Notes: generated by a model not told the origin, from the letters alone. A stretch of 64,000 nt of DNA from Henriciella sp. (GCA_013214545.1 JABSQB010000002.1:69798-133797), one strand, 5' to 3'; positions 18,746-28,537 are shown, counted from the first letter of the stretch. Translations and numbers: made by a program.

Positions 18746-19509
18746 AGCGCCCGTCTCGTCCAAAACGAACGCGCCTGCGCGCGGGTGCGAAGATCCCGCG
18801 CCACCCAAGGCTATCTGCGGATCAACGCTACGCGCTCGAAACCACGATCGGATACAAATTTCACGATGAAGACATCCTGATCCATGCCTTGATCCATCCG
18901 AGCTTAATTGATGAGTATCGCGGCGGCGCGACCTTCTCCAACCAGCGGATGGAGTTCTTGGGTGACCGCGTACTCGGCCTGGTTGTCGCTGAGATCCTGA
19001 TCAACAAATACCCTAAACAACGCGAAGGCTTCATGACCAAGCAGTTCCACAATCTGGTCAGTGGTCAAACCTGCGCGGAAGTTGGCGCCGACCTGGGGCT
19101 GCGCGACTATCTGTTTATGGACGCGTCCATGCGTAGCAATAAGAACGCAAACTATGACCGCGCCGTTGCCGATGCGGTCGAAGCGCTGATTGCGGCGATC
19201 TATCTCGATGGCGGGCTGGATGCCGCTGAGAAGTTCATCAAACGATGCTGGCATTTCGATATTCTGTCCAAGGATCCGGATGAGAAAGACGGTAATCCCA
19301 AGACCCAATTGAGCGATTGGTGCGGTCAGAACAAAGCGCCGTATGCCGCTTATGAAACTCTACAGACCAGCGGTCCCGATCACGCCCCCATATTCACTGT
19401 AAAAGTTTCTGTTGAAGGTCATGGCGAAGCGACGGCAAAAGGTGGTAACAAAGCCGAAGCTGAGCGTGCCGCTGCGCGCGCGCTCTTGGATCTTCTGGAA
19501 CAACAATGA
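18742..19509 (+). CDS. rnc: Ribonuclease III
   Basis: Double-stranded RNA endonuclease acting in rRNA and mRNA processing. The 255-residue protein has a basic 25-residue N-terminal extension, then the nuclease domain with the signature [13 protein letters not shown], metal ligands E71, D75, D144 and E147 ([17 protein letters not shown]), and a C-terminal double-stranded RNA-binding domain (about 185-255). It overlaps acpS and era by 4 bp each, the conserved rnc-era arrangement. Confidence 0.96.
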   Translation: MKRPSRPKRTRLRAGAKIPRHPRLSADQRYALETTIGYKFHDEDILIHALIHPSLIDEYRGGATFSNQRMEFLGDRVLGLVVAEILINKYPKQREGFMTKQFHNLVSGQTCAEVGADLGLRDYLFMDASMRSNKNANYDRAVADAVEALIAAIYLDGGLDAAEKFIKRCWHFDILSKDPDEKDGNPKTQLSDWCGQNKAPYAAYETLQTSGPDHAPIFTVKVSVEGHGEATAKGGNKAEAERAAARALLDLLEQQ

Positions 19510-20477
19510 CCACATCTGACCCCGCTTTGCCGGACGCCGCCGAAATCACCCATGCTGGCTTTGCCGCCATTATCGGCGCGCCGAACGCTGGCAAATCGAC
19601 CCTGACCAATCATCTAGTCGGCACCAAAGTCGCCATTGTCACGCATAAGGTGCAGACGACGCGCTTTCCTATTCGCGGCGTGGCGCACCAGGGCGGCGCT
19701 CAGATCGTGCTTGTCGATACGCCCGGGATATTCCGCGCCAAGAAGCGCCTCGATCGCGCCATGGTCAAAGCGGCCTGGTCCGGCGCCGAAGAGGCTGATG
19801 CTGTCGTTCATTTGATTGATGCATCGGCCTGGGTAGCCGAACAGGCAGGCGACGCCACGGGCGCTCAGAAGCTGTCCGTCGAAGATGATCGCCGCGTGAT
19901 GGAAACGCTCAAAGAGAACGATCAAAAAGTTTTCCTGGCTCTCAACAAGATCGACCTGTTCCCGCATGAACAAGTCCTGCCAATCATGGCTGAACTGAGC
20001 GGCGCAGGCGTCTACGAAGAGATATTCATGATCTCTGCATTGAACGGCGACGGCATCGAGCCTTTGCTGGCAAAACTCGCCGAGCGCATGCCCGAAGGCC
20101 CCGCCCTGTACCCGCCAGACCAGACCGCGGATCTGCCAATGCGACTGCTCGCGGCGGAAGTCACGCGTGAAAAGCTGATGCTGCGCCTGCACCAGGAACT
20201 GCCCTACCAGCTGATGGTCGAGACCGAGGCCTGGGAGCCATTTGACAATGGCTCTGTGCGCATTCGTCAGGCCGTCATCATCGCTCGGGAACAACATAAG
20301 GGCATGGTGCTCGGCAAGGGCGGCAGCGCGATCAAGGCGATCGGCAAAGCCGCGCGCGAGGAACTCACGGAAATGCTCGGCCAGACCGTGCATCTAATCC
20401 TGTTCGTGAAAGTCGACCCGAAATGGATGGAGCGCCGCGAAGCCTATGCATCCGTCGGTCTGGAGTTTGATGCTTAG
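19506..20477 (+). CDS. era: GTPase Era
   Basis: Ribosome-assembly GTPase that binds 16S rRNA. The 323-residue protein has the P-loop GAPNAGKST (24-32), switch region around T50-T52, DTPG (71-74), NKID (147-150) and a C-terminal KH domain with HKGMVLGKGGSAIKAIG. Overlaps rnc by 4 bp; recO follows after 58 bp. Confidence 0.97.
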   Translation: MTTSDPALPDAAEITHAGFAAIIGAPNAGKSTLTNHLVGTKVAIVTHKVQTTRFPIRGVAHQGGAQIVLVDTPGIFRAKKRLDRAMVKAAWSGAEEADAVVHLIDASAWVAEQAGDATGAQKLSVEDDRRVMETLKENDQKVFLALNKIDLFPHEQVLPIMAELSGAGVYEEIFMISALNGDGIEPLLAKLAERMPEGPALYPPDQTADLPMRLLAAEVTREKLMLRLHQELPYQLMVETEAWEPFDNGSVRIRQAVIIAREQHKGMVLGKGGSAIKAIGKAAREELTEMLGQTVHLILFVKVDPKWMERREAYASVGLEFDA

Positions 20478-20535
20478 CCAAATGCGCCGGAATCCCCTAA
20501 ACGTGTTCCTGAGCTAAGAGCCGGGACCGGACCTG

Positions 20536-21261
20536 ATGGAATGGCAAGATGAAGCCCTGATACTAGGCGGTCGCCGATTTGGCGAAAGCGGGCTCATTCT
20601 TGATGTGCTGACGAAAACCAAAGGACGCCGCTCCGGGCTCGTCTATGGCGGGGCCAGCCGCAAAAAGCGCGGACAGTTCGAACCAGGAAATTCGCTGCAA
20701 CTGACCTGGTCTGGGCGTCTGGAAGAGCAACTGGGCCGCTTCAATGTCGCTGAAGTTACGACCAGCCGTCCTGGCCGATACTTGGACCGTCCGGAAGCGC
20801 TTGCGGCCATAACCACGGTCACCACGCTCTTGCGCGGAGCCGTAGATGAAGGCGACGCCGCAGGGTCGAGCCTCTACCAGCCCACCACCCTGCTCCTCGA
20901 TGCACTCGACAGTTGGCCGGTCTGGCCAGCGCTTTATGCCAAGTGGGAACTCGGATTGCTGTCTTCGCTCGGCTTCGGGCTGGATCTCGACAAGTGCGCC
21001 CTCTCAGGGGCCAATGACGGCCTCACCCATGTGTCCCCGAAGACCGGGCGCGCGGTTCGAGGCTCAGAAGCGGAAGACTACGTGGAGCGCCTGTTTCCCC
21101 TGCCCGCCTTTCTGATCGACTCATCGGCGCTGGCCATGGCGGAAGACATTGAAGACGCCTTGCGCCTGACCGGCTATTTCCTTGAAGAACGGCTATTTTC
21201 CAGCGTACACAAGCCGCTTCCGGCCGAGCGCGCCCGATTAGTCCCGAAACTAATTGGCTAA
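20536..21261 (+). CDS. recO: DNA repair protein RecO
   Basis: Recombination mediator of the RecFOR pathway that loads RecA on SSB-coated DNA. The 241-residue length fits. The N-terminal OB-fold starts with MEWQDEALILGGRRFGESG and continues with GLVYGGASRKKRGQFEPGN; the C-terminal helical part includes YAKWELGLLSSLGFGLDL with a Cys and Leu-Ser, the usual alphaproteobacterial form. It closes the rpoZ-recO cluster. Confidence 0.94.
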   Translation: MEWQDEALILGGRRFGESGLILDVLTKTKGRRSGLVYGGASRKKRGQFEPGNSLQLTWSGRLEEQLGRFNVAEVTTSRPGRYLDRPEALAAITTVTTLLRGAVDEGDAAGSSLYQPTTLLLDALDSWPVWPALYAKWELGLLSSLGFGLDLDKCALSGANDGLTHVSPKTGRAVRGSEAEDYVERLFPLPAFLIDSSALAMAEDIEDALRLTGYFLEERLFSSVHKPLPAERARLVPKLIG

Positions 21262-21348
21262 AAGCTGCACTGTTCAACTTGCATTCAGGTCCAACCTCGC
21301 ACAGGGGAACGGTGTTCAGTGGCAGAGAGTACTTTTTAGAGGCTGATA

Positions 21349-21543
21349 ATGAAAAAGACTGTCTTGTTTGGCGCTATGAGCGTTGCCCTCCTTGGACTGG
21401 TTGGCTGCATCCATGTGGATGAAGGCGACTGGTCCGATTCCGAAGATATTGCCCGTAATACCGAGACTGCTCTGCGAGTCTGCGGGGGTCCGGGTACGGT
21501 AGAAAAAGTCACTGAGAACGGGTTTACCTGTAAGCAGGACTAA
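21349..21543 (+). CDS. Small predicted lipoprotein
   Basis: A 64-residue protein with a signal peptide (MKKTVLFGAMSVALLGLVGC) ending in a lipobox Leu-Val-Gly-C20, so the mature lipoprotein is only about 45 residues. The mature part is acidic and holds two more Cys (C42-like in RVCGGPG and near the C-terminus) that could form a disulfide. AGAGG precedes the ATG by about 8 bases, and a strong hairpin follows the stop, so it appears to be an independent small gene. Function unknown. Confidence 0.72.
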   Translation: MKKTVLFGAMSVALLGLVGCIHVDEGDWSDSEDIARNTETALRVCGGPGTVEKVTENGFTCKQD

Positions 21544-21553
21544 AATTTTGGAT

Positions 21554-21602
21554 GTGCTGACAAGATTCAATTCTCGAGTTTTGTCAGCACGTCTCTATTT
21601 TT
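21554..21602 (+). terminator. Rho-independent terminator after the small lipoprotein gene
   Basis: A perfect 10-bp stem GTGCTGACAA / TTGTCAGCAC (21554-21563 and 21581-21590) encloses a 17-base loop. A T-rich tract (CTATTTTT) follows at 21595-21602. It lies 10 bp after the lipoprotein stop and separates it from the convergent extensin-like gene. Confidence 0.75.
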
Positions 21603-21644
21603 CCTCTCACCATTGAGCCAGCATTGCGTTCTCCAACGCCGCAT

Positions 21645-22328
21645 TCATCGACACGTTTCGGCGTGGCCCATGTCGAGATGGAAATGATCGGCATGAGCCG
21701 CGTCGTAGTCGGGCCCCAGAGTGACAGAGAACAGGTGACAGGCCCGCCTGTGCACGCGGCTGAGGTATTTTCCTTTGTTACTCCGTTCGCGCCAGTGATC
21801 CCGGACTCGGATCTCTGTGCCATCTTCCAGAACAAATCCGGAAATATCGATCGCATTCGCAAAGGAATGCTGACTACGGGTCCGCGTCCCGGCAATATTG
21901 CGACAACTAAATGAACCATACGTCTGTATCTGGCGGAGCGGCGAATCAAAGATCTTCTCCGCTTGCGGACGCAGTACATGACGCTCCCACGTATATAGAG
22001 CCGCCATCTGATGACAGGTCATTCTTAGCGGCGCACCGCGATACGGTGTTAGCGATCGTTTGAGCTGCAACGTTTCAGGCAGAGGGCAGCGAGGTTCGGC
22101 GCCGTCAGCCACCCTGACCTCAAATTCAACGCCGGCATCCAACAACACTTGTCGGCATATTTTCTCGTTGTATTTCAGCTCTGTAAGCTTCCCATAAGTC
22201 GCTAACCCAAGCGGTTCATTTAGGTCAGGCGGTCGCAATGGATTATGTTGCGACGGAACGAAGCGATGTAACAGGTAGGCCACCCCCAACACCGCTATAG
22301 TCAATAAAATCAGTCGCCAGCGTCGCAT
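21645..22328 (-). CDS. Extensin-like C-terminal domain protein
   Basis: A 227-residue protein with an N-terminal membrane anchor (about 5-22) and an exported domain. It shows the extensin-like_C pattern: CRQVLLDAGVEF, RCPLPETLQLKR, SFSCRNIAGTRTRSQHSFAN with a conserved Ser-Cys-Arg-x-x, HSFANAIDISGF, and DHFHLDMG near the end. The His/Asp residues recall LAS-type peptidases, so a cell-wall hydrolase role is possible, though the family is uncharacterised to my knowledge. Conserved cysteines suggest periplasmic disulfides. Convergent with the small lipoprotein gene and divergent from parC. Confidence 0.85.
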   Translation of the reverse strand: MRRWRLILLTIAVLGVAYLLHRFVPSQHNPLRPPDLNEPLGLATYGKLTELKYNEKICRQVLLDAGVEFEVRVADGAEPRCPLPETLQLKRSLTPYRGAPLRMTCHQMAALYTWERHVLRPQAEKIFDSPLRQIQTYGSFSCRNIAGTRTRSQHSFANAIDISGFVLEDGTEIRVRDHWRERSNKGKYLSRVHRRACHLFSVTLGPDYDAAHADHFHLDMGHAETCR

Positions 22329-22410
22329 GGTATTCCTTCATTAACCAATCGGCGTTTTCTGTTAACCTGTACATGAGTGTGGCGATTCTACGCCAGCCGG
22401 AGATTTAGGG

Positions 22411-24654
22411 GTGCGCATGTCCGACGTACTGGAACCAGAAGACGACCGCATTATCAATGAGCCGCTCAGTGAAGCGCTCACTAAGCGCTATCTGGCCTAT
22501 GCGCTGTCGACGATCACGTCACGCGCCCTGCCAGATGTCCGTGATGGTCTGAAGCCCGTGCAGCGCCGAATCCTTTACGGTATGCGCGAACTGAAGCTCA
22601 ATCCCGATGGCGGTTATCGCAAATGCGCGAAAGTCGTCGGTGAGGTTATGGGTAACTATCACCCGCACGGCGACGCTTCGATCTATGACACGATGGTGCG
22701 CTTGGCACAGGATTTCTCGGTCCGCTATCCGCTGGTCGATGGCCAGGGGAATTTCGGCAATATTGACGGTGATAGCGCCGCGGCCATGCGTTATACTGAA
22801 AGCCGGATGACAGAAGCGGCGCAGCTGCTCCTCGATGGCCTGAACGAAGACGCCGTCGATTTCAAACCGACTTATGACGAGAATGATGAAGAGCCGGTCG
22901 TCCTTCCGGCTGGCTTCCCGAATTTGCTCGCCAATGGTGCAACGGGAATTGCGGTCGGTATGGCGACCAGCATCCCGCCGCACAATGTCGCCGAGGTTAT
23001 TGACGCGGCTTTGCTGCTGATTGAGCGCAAAACGACGCCGACAGAAGAATTGCTCGCCGTCATGCCGGGCCCAGACTTCCCCACGGGTGGCATTATTGTC
23101 GAGCCGAAAGAGTCGATCCTTGAGGCCTATGAGACCGGCCGCGGGAGCTTCCGCATGCGCGCTAAGTGGGCCGTGGAAGATCTCGGCCGGGGCACATGGC
23201 AGGTTGTGGTCACGGAAATTCCGTATCAAGTCCAGAAGTCCAAGCTGATCGAGCGCCTGGCCGACCTGATCGAGACCAAGAAAGCGCCATTGCTAGCCGA
23301 TGTCCGGGATGAAAGCGCGGAAGATATCCGTCTAATCCTGGAACCGCGCGCCAAAACGGTTGAGCCGGACGTCCTCATGGAAAGCCTGTTCCGGATCTGC
23401 GATCTGGAAACTCGCTTCAGTCTCAATATGAACGTCCTGCACAAAGGCGCACCACAAGTGATGGGGCTGCGTCAGGTGTTGCGGGCCTATCTCGACCACC
23501 GCCGCGAAGTCGTCGTGCGCCGCGCGCAATTCCGTCTCGACAAGATCGAGAAGCGCCTACACCTGCTCGACGGCTATCTGATCGCTTATCTCAATATTGA
23601 TGAAGTGATCCGGATCATTCGCGAGGAAGATGATCCGAAACAGGAAATGATTGACCGGTTCGGGATCACCGAGACCCAGGCTGAAGCCATTTTGAATCTC
23701 CGCTTGCGGGCTTTGCGCAAGCTGGAAGAGATGGAAATCCGTAAGGAGCATGAGTCACTCAACGAAGAGCGCAGCGATATCATCGCCATGCTCGGCTCTG
23801 AAGGCCGTCAGTGGACCAAGGTCAAGAAGGAATTGAAAGAAGCGCGCAAGGTCTTTGATCCGGACACTGAACTTGGCCGACGCCGCGCGGATTTCGCTGA
23901 AGCCCCGGTGATAGATGTTGGCGCTGCGCTGGAAGCCTCCATGCCGAAAGAGCCGCTGACAGTGGTGCTTTCCACCAAAGGCTGGATCCGCGGCATGAAG
24001 GGGCACGGGCTCGATCTCGGCTCTGCCAAATTCAAGGATGGCGACACGTTACTGTTCTCAGAAGAAGTGCATACGACCGACAAGCTGATCCTGATGTCGT
24101 CCGATGGACGCGCCTTTACTCTGCCCTGCGATAAGCTGCCGGGCGGCCGCGGACACGGTGAACCGATCCGCATCTCGATCGATTTGGAAGACAGCGTCGA
24201 TATTGTCGGCATGTTCAAGCTGGATGGGTCCCGCAAACGGATCATGGCCTCCGATGCCGGATATGGCTTTGTGCTCCAGGAGAGCGAGCTGGAGTCCAAT
24301 CGCAAGGCGGGCAAATCCGTGGTCAGCGTTCCGGATGGATCGAAACTGTTGATCACTGATCTTGCCAAGGGTGATCATGTCGCTGTCATCGGCACGAACA
24401 AGAAGCTGCTGATCTTCCCGCTCGACGAGCTGCCGGAAATGTCCCGCGGCAAGGGCAACAAGCTGCAGAACTATCGCGGCAGCGACAAGCTTGGCGACGT
24501 GCTCGTCTTCCATGCCGAAGACGGCCTGATCGTCACTGATAGCGCTGGCCGTATGCGCGGCTTCCCGGAATGGCGCGAATGGATTGGCAAGCGCGCCCAG
24601 GCTGGCAAGTCGGCGATGCGCGGTTTCCCAAGATCCGGCAAGTTCTCGGGCTAA
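22411..24654 (+). CDS. parC: DNA topoisomerase IV subunit A
   Basis: Type II topoisomerase subunit that decatenates chromosomes together with ParE. 747 residues from GTG 22411; ATG 22417 two codons later is an alternative. The catalytic tyrosine is Y128 in [10 protein letters not shown]. The quinolone-determining stretch reads [13 protein letters not shown], with alanine (A89) where E. coli ParC has Ser80. The C-terminal beta-pinwheel contains repeated Gly-Arg-Gly-x-Gly turns ([21 protein letters not shown]), and the short length fits ParC rather than GyrA. Its TAA overlaps the stop of the convergent VOC gene. Confidence 0.94.
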   Translation: MRMSDVLEPEDDRIINEPLSEALTKRYLAYALSTITSRALPDVRDGLKPVQRRILYGMRELKLNPDGGYRKCAKVVGEVMGNYHPHGDASIYDTMVRLAQDFSVRYPLVDGQGNFGNIDGDSAAAMRYTESRMTEAAQLLLDGLNEDAVDFKPTYDENDEEPVVLPAGFPNLLANGATGIAVGMATSIPPHNVAEVIDAALLLIERKTTPTEELLAVMPGPDFPTGGIIVEPKESILEAYETGRGSFRMRAKWAVEDLGRGTWQVVVTEIPYQVQKSKLIERLADLIETKKAPLLADVRDESAEDIRLILEPRAKTVEPDVLMESLFRICDLETRFSLNMNVLHKGAPQVMGLRQVLRAYLDHRREVVVRRAQFRLDKIEKRLHLLDGYLIAYLNIDEVIRIIREEDDPKQEMIDRFGITETQAEAILNLRLRALRKLEEMEIRKEHESLNEERSDIIAMLGSEGRQWTKVKKELKEARKVFDPDTELGRRRADFAEAPVIDVGAALEASMPKEPLTVVLSTKGWIRGMKGHGLDLGSAKFKDGDTLLFSEEVHTTDKLILMSSDGRAFTLPCDKLPGGRGHGEPIRISIDLEDSVDIVGMFKLDGSRKRIMASDAGYGFVLQESELESNRKAGKSVVSVPDGSKLLITDLAKGDHVAVIGTNKKLLIFPLDELPEMSRGKGNKLQNYRGSDKLGDVLVFHAEDGLIVTDSAGRMRGFPEWREWIGKRAQAGKSAMRGFPRSGKFSG

Positions 24655-25745
24655 GGCGCGACTGGCTCGGCGAACTCTATCGTCGCACCGTCAGGCGCCT
24701 TGATCGCGAACACCTGCAGGTCGCCATAAGACGGCCGCGAGGTCGTATAAGGTTCAATCTCGATCGCCCAGCCGCGCTCCGCAATCATGTCCCGGGCCGC
24801 GGCAACGGACTCCACCGGATAGGTGACCGAGAGCCAACCAAGATTCGGCGCCTTGCACCGGTCTGCATAATCGAACCCCTCCAGGCCATCGATCTCAATG
24901 TATTCCATGCGTCCGTAAAGCGTCTGCGTCTGCGGCGAGAAGATCCCGGCTTTGTATGGCACCGTCGTGGTCAGGTTCTGCGGAATACCAAGCGGCATGA
25001 GTACTGGCTCTTCATCGGTATAAGGCGCTCCATACCAAAACCGCTGGAAGCCCAGCACGTCTTCCATCAGGACACGCACCGCCTCCCGGTCGCGTGTCAT
25101 CTGCATGATGTTAAAGGGGCGGCTGAGACGCTCAAAGGGCGTGAAACCTTCTGGCGGTGGCCGGTTGAGGCGTTCATAGGCCTGCACTTGAAGTCCGTCC
25201 GGGCCTTTGAACACGACGATATTCAGCTCAGAACCATTGAAACTGAGCGGCGCAATTGGGGTTTCTGTACCCCACCCGAGTGCAATAGCATCATCATAAA
25301 TCGCCTCCAGATCATTCGCGCGGACCATGAAGGACCAGAAGCAACCTGTATCCCATGCCCGCGCCCCTGGCCGTGTCGGGACTTTCCGCCCGGCGTCATC
25401 AAATCGGATCAAGCGGACATATCCAGCATCGCTGCCAACCGCGCGCAACGTCATCACTTCGCCAGACGCTGTTTCGGGCAGGTTCAGCGCAGCAATCTCC
25501 GCCGGGTCCAGAGGGCCTCGATAGACGGTCTCATAGCCGCCAATATTGCGGAAGAATGCCGCCGTACGATCAATGTCTGAAACGCTGGCCGTCGCCATTA
25601 GCCAAGGTTCTGACACCACCGGGGAAGGCAACGGATCTGGCGCTGGGGTCACCGACGGCGTCGGTTCCGCGACATCTGTCTGGCAAGACGCAAACAGCCC
25701 CAGTGCGAACACTGGGGCTGCGAGCTTTGTGAAAGTTTGGAACAC
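24651..25745 (-). CDS. VOC (glyoxalase/bleomycin-resistance) superfamily lipoprotein
   Basis: A 364-residue protein beginning with a lipoprotein signal (ALGLFASC, C21) and a Pro-rich linker to about residue 45. Two paired VOC modules follow (about 46-200 and 205-364): [20 protein letters not shown], then [20 protein letters not shown] and a Gly-Pro-Asp-Gly-Leu-Gln-Val strand, repeated by [20 protein letters not shown] and [14 protein letters not shown]. Such folds cover lyases, dioxygenases and binding proteins; export as a lipoprotein is unusual for an enzyme. It lies 3 bp after the TonB receptor gene on the same strand and probably belongs to that transcript. Confidence 0.8.
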   Translation of the reverse strand: MFQTFTKLAAPVFALGLFASCQTDVAEPTPSVTPAPDPLPSPVVSEPWLMATASVSDIDRTAAFFRNIGGYETVYRGPLDPAEIAALNLPETASGEVMTLRAVGSDAGYVRLIRFDDAGRKVPTRPGARAWDTGCFWSFMVRANDLEAIYDDAIALGWGTETPIAPLSFNGSELNIVVFKGPDGLQVQAYERLNRPPPEGFTPFERLSRPFNIMQMTRDREAVRVLMEDVLGFQRFWYGAPYTDEEPVLMPLGIPQNLTTTVPYKAGIFSPQTQTLYGRMEYIEIDGLEGFDYADRCKAPNLGWLSVTYPVESVAAARDMIAERGWAIEIEPYTTSRPSYGDLQVFAIKAPDGATIEFAEPVAP

Positions 25746-25748
25746 CGT

Positions 25749-27929
25749 CTAGAACTCAGCGCCAATCTCGATGCCATACTCCAGAGGTGGAGACGCATAA
25801 GTCGTGATCGCAGTCGCCGACGATGCGCGATAGTATTCAACGTCGCTCAGGTTGCGTCCGAACAAGGCGACAGACCATCCGCGGTCATCCTGATACTTGA
25901 TCCGACCGTTAACGATGGCGTCAAAGTCAATCCGCGCATGCGCTGGGGCGTTGGCCACCAGGCTCCAGGTTTCGTCTTCGAACGAGACATCACCCGTCAG
26001 GATGAGCTCACCTTTATGGAATGGCGTTGTGTAAAGCGCGCCCAAAGTAGTTTTGTATGAAGGCGCATTCTTCAGATCTAATCCGAGCGCACATGGGATA
26101 ACTTCCGCATCTACGGACGGATCGACCCCCGCACAGCCAGACACAGGGTTTATGAGGTTGTTCACCAGACCGCGCGCTTGATCACCGGTCAGGGAAGTGT
26201 ACTCGGCATCGAGGAAGCCTGCATTACCGTTGAGCTGGAAATTGTCCGTAATCTGCCAAACTGCTTCGACTTCGAGACCTGCAATTTCGGTTTCATCGAC
26301 ATTGAAACGTGTGAATCCGAGGCCAGGAACTGAGGCGCCGATTTGAAGGCCCTCATACTGGTTGAAGAAAGCCGCGGCGTTGATGCGCAATGAATTGTAC
26401 CATTCCGATTTTATGCCGATTTCGAACGAGTCGAGCGTCTCTTCTTCAACCGGCAAGAAAATCGCTGTTGCGCCGAAGGCATCGGGCGACCAACCACCAG
26501 ATTTGAAGCCGGTGGAATACTTGGCATACCCCAGAACGCTGTCATTGAAGCGATAGTCCGCTCCAAGCGTGTAGCTGACATTGTCGAATTCCTGACTGTC
26601 CATTCGAGCAAAGCCAAATGGTCCGGTGCCGTCAAAGTCTTTCTCGTCATTGGTGGCACGGACACCCGCAGTCAGCGACAGTTGATCGTTCACCGCAAAT
26701 GTTCCCTGGCCGAAGACAGCAATCGAGTCAGTGCTGGAGTCGATGGAGAATGGGAAGATGAAAGTGGTGTCCAGCTGCAAGTCTTCCTGGAAGAAATAAA
26801 CGCCCGCGATCCAGTCCAGCGCCCCCTGACCAGATTGGCCAATGGTGAATTCCTGGCTGAATTGATCCTGATCCGTCATCTGAGAATATGGAAAGCCAAT
26901 CCGGGTGGACAGCTCATCTTCGAGCTCCCGGAAAGCAGTGATGGACGTGAAATCCAGATTCCCAAATGCACCTTCGACACGGGCGCTGACCCCTCGACTC
27001 GTCAGATCGGAGCTGTAATCCGAGAAGCAGCCAAGTGGCAGAAGACCGCCAGCAGGGCAAGTTGTTCCAGGCGCCGGCTCGATCGTGAAAATGTCATTGT
27101 CTGCGTCTGAACCAGGAGCAATCGAGTCCGGAATGGGATCGGACTTATCTTCTGTGATGTCTGCCGCAAACAGAACGCTCCAGACGTCATTGAACTCATG
27201 ATAAAGCGACGCCCGGACCGCTAGCGTATCGAGTTCGCCGACACCTTCTTCTGCAGCAGCTGCCTGAGCACCATTCGGCCTCAAATCATGAAACCCATCG
27301 CGCTGACGCGACATGGCCGTGACTCGGGCGGCGGTACGATCACCAATCTGAACGTTTCCGGTCGCTTTGAATTCCATCCGCTCAAAGTTCCCCAAAGTTG
27401 CGCTGATTTTGCCGCTATTTTCAAACTGTGGTTTGACCGAGTTCAGCTTGATGGCGCCGCCAATGGTGTTTCGACCGTACAATGTGCCTTGTGGGCCGCG
27501 CAGGACCTCGATCGATTCCAGATCGACCACGTCAAATAGCGAACCAACAGTTCGACCGATGTAGACGCCATCCACATAGATACCGACAGCTTGGTCCACC
27601 GCTCCACGGCTTTCGTCCTCACCAACGCCGCGCAGGAAAATCCGGGCCGCGCTGGCCGTACCGGTATTGGTGGCGATGTTGATGTTTGGCACCTGAGCGG
27701 TGAGATCGCGAATGTTCAGCACTTGCTTGTCTTCAATCTGCTCGGTTGAGAGCGCCGTCACAGCCACTGGCGTGTCCTGCAAATTCTCTTCAACCCGCTG
27801 CGCGGTAACAGTCACAGGGCCGAGACGACGAGCCTCGTCTTCTCCATCGCTATCTTGCGCGATTGCTGGTGTCGTAAATGCGGTCGAAAGCGCGACGGTT
27901 CCTACCGCGCAGATTAGTGCCTTCTTCAT
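25749..27929 (-). CDS. TonB-dependent outer-membrane receptor
   Basis: A 726-residue beta-barrel receptor with signal peptide (cleavage after AIA, about residue 24), a TonB-box-like segment near VTVTAQRVEENLQDTP, the plug domain (about 50-165; IFLRGVGEDES, IYVDGVYIGRT, EVLRGPQGTLYGRN) and a barrel ending in aromatic Phe (EIGAEF). The plug and barrel type is the one common in sphingomonad and Hyphomonadaceae catabolic loci rather than siderophore receptors. It is the likely entry gate for the substrate of the neighbouring enzymes. Its upstream region holds a near-palindrome of the GntR-1 type and a weaker GntR-2-type site. Confidence 0.93.
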   Translation of the reverse strand: MKKALICAVGTVALSTAFTTPAIAQDSDGEDEARRLGPVTVTAQRVEENLQDTPVAVTALSTEQIEDKQVLNIRDLTAQVPNINIATNTGTASAARIFLRGVGEDESRGAVDQAVGIYVDGVYIGRTVGSLFDVVDLESIEVLRGPQGTLYGRNTIGGAIKLNSVKPQFENSGKISATLGNFERMEFKATGNVQIGDRTAARVTAMSRQRDGFHDLRPNGAQAAAAEEGVGELDTLAVRASLYHEFNDVWSVLFAADITEDKSDPIPDSIAPGSDADNDIFTIEPAPGTTCPAGGLLPLGCFSDYSSDLTSRGVSARVEGAFGNLDFTSITAFRELEDELSTRIGFPYSQMTDQDQFSQEFTIGQSGQGALDWIAGVYFFQEDLQLDTTFIFPFSIDSSTDSIAVFGQGTFAVNDQLSLTAGVRATNDEKDFDGTGPFGFARMDSQEFDNVSYTLGADYRFNDSVLGYAKYSTGFKSGGWSPDAFGATAIFLPVEEETLDSFEIGIKSEWYNSLRINAAAFFNQYEGLQIGASVPGLGFTRFNVDETEIAGLEVEAVWQITDNFQLNGNAGFLDAEYTSLTGDQARGLVNNLINPVSGCAGVDPSVDAEVIPCALGLDLKNAPSYKTTLGALYTTPFHKGELILTGDVSFEDETWSLVANAPAHARIDFDAIVNGRIKYQDDRGWSVALFGRNLSDVEYYRASSATAITTYASPPLEYGIEIGAEF

Positions 27930-27972
27930 TGCCGAGATCTCCTCAAATTTCGGTGTGGGCGTTCATTGCCAC

Positions 27973-27994
27973 TTAAAATGATATACCATTTAAA
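27973..27994. promoter_or_regulatory. GntR-1-type operator upstream of the TonB receptor
   Basis: The core AAATGATATACCATTT (27976-27991) is a nearly perfect palindrome flanked by TTA and AAA. It lies about 45-60 bp before the receptor ATG, so within its promoter. It matches the repeated island motif AAATGATATATCTTTT in its left half and shows the full dyad form most clearly. Confidence 0.7.
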
Positions 27995-28006
27995 AAGTCG
28001 CGCCAG

Positions 28007-28022
28007 ATTTGTCCGGTCATTT
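28007..28022. promoter_or_regulatory. Possible GntR-2-type half-conserved operator
   Basis: ATTTGTCCGGTCATTT agrees at 13 of 16 positions with the perfect palindrome ATTTGTCCGGACAAAT found before the CitE operon. The left ten bases are identical. Being 13 bp upstream of the GntR-1-type site, it could let both regulators act on the receptor promoter. Inference only. Confidence 0.4.
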
Positions 28023-28045
28023 GCCCGAAACCTGTGATAATTATA

Positions 28046-28480
28046 TCACTCAGCCGTGTCCGGCTCCGGCAATCCGGTCACCAGTAAGACATCAAAGTCG
28101 CCCCAACTGTTGTCGATCCGGGCGCGGCGGAGGACATCGTAGCCCTCACTGTTCCAGAAATCGCGAGCCGCCTGAGCGTTAGGCCACTTGCTGACGACAT
28201 AGCTTGGCGGGCTGTAATCCCCTTCAAGCACTTCTATGCCGGGACCGCCGCCAATCGCGATATAGTGCCCGCCAAACTCATCATAGAGCGGCGGCAGCTT
28301 TGCCGCATATCCTTCCATGAAGGCTGGACGATCGAACACTTCCCCCAGCACAATCATGTAAGCGGGCGTTTCAGAAGCCACCTGCTGACTGCTTGCCGTC
28401 TGGGGTTCAAGGCCCACGCATGCGGCAATTCCAATCCCACCTGATAGACCGAGCACCGCGCCTGCGATAAATCCTTTCAT
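28046..28480 (-). CDS. DUF1330 domain lipoprotein
   Basis: A 144-residue protein with a signal peptide ending in a lipobox-like Ile-Ala-Ala-C21, then a DUF1330 domain: AYMIVLGEVFDRPAFMEGYA, KLPPLYDEFGGHYIAIGG, EVLEGDYSPPSYVVSKWP and ARDFWNSEGYDVLRRAR. DUF1330 is a ferredoxin-like dimeric alpha-beta barrel of unknown function, often in catabolic clusters. Export is atypical. It lies upstream of the TonB receptor on the same strand and is divergent from the isochorismatase operon, sharing that operator region. An inverted repeat GTGATA-ATTA-TATCAC overlaps its stop codon. Confidence 0.82.
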   Translation of the reverse strand: MKGFIAGAVLGLSGGIGIAACVGLEPQTASSQQVASETPAYMIVLGEVFDRPAFMEGYAAKLPPLYDEFGGHYIAIGGGPGIEVLEGDYSPPSYVVSKWPNAQAARDFWNSEGYDVLRRARIDNSWGDFDVLLVTGLPEPDTAE

Positions 28481-28509
28481 GAAAACCTCCCTCTGACTGG
28501 ACTTTGAGT

Positions 28510-28525
28510 AAAAGATATATCATTT
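28510..28525. promoter_or_regulatory. GntR-1 operator between DUF1330 gene and isochorismatase operon
   Basis: AAAAGATATATCATTT, the exact reverse complement of the sites at 35763 and 56179. It sits 12 bp before ATG 28538 and 29 bp from the DUF1330 start, so a bound repressor could silence both divergent genes. Confidence 0.8.
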
Positions 28526-28537
28526 GAAGACGGCAGA

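Noticed and set aside
24570-25580. Long rightward open frame (336 codons) opposite the VOC lipoprotein gene
   Set aside because: The translation is Arg/His-rich with no recognisable motif, and the opposite strand encodes a clear VOC lipoprotein with a signal peptide.
28034-28049. Inverted repeat GTGATA-ATTA-TATCAC at the DUF1330 stop as another GntR-1 operator
   Set aside because: It contains TGATA and TATCA but lacks the GATATATC core and overlaps a coding end; a weak terminator stem or chance is equally likely.
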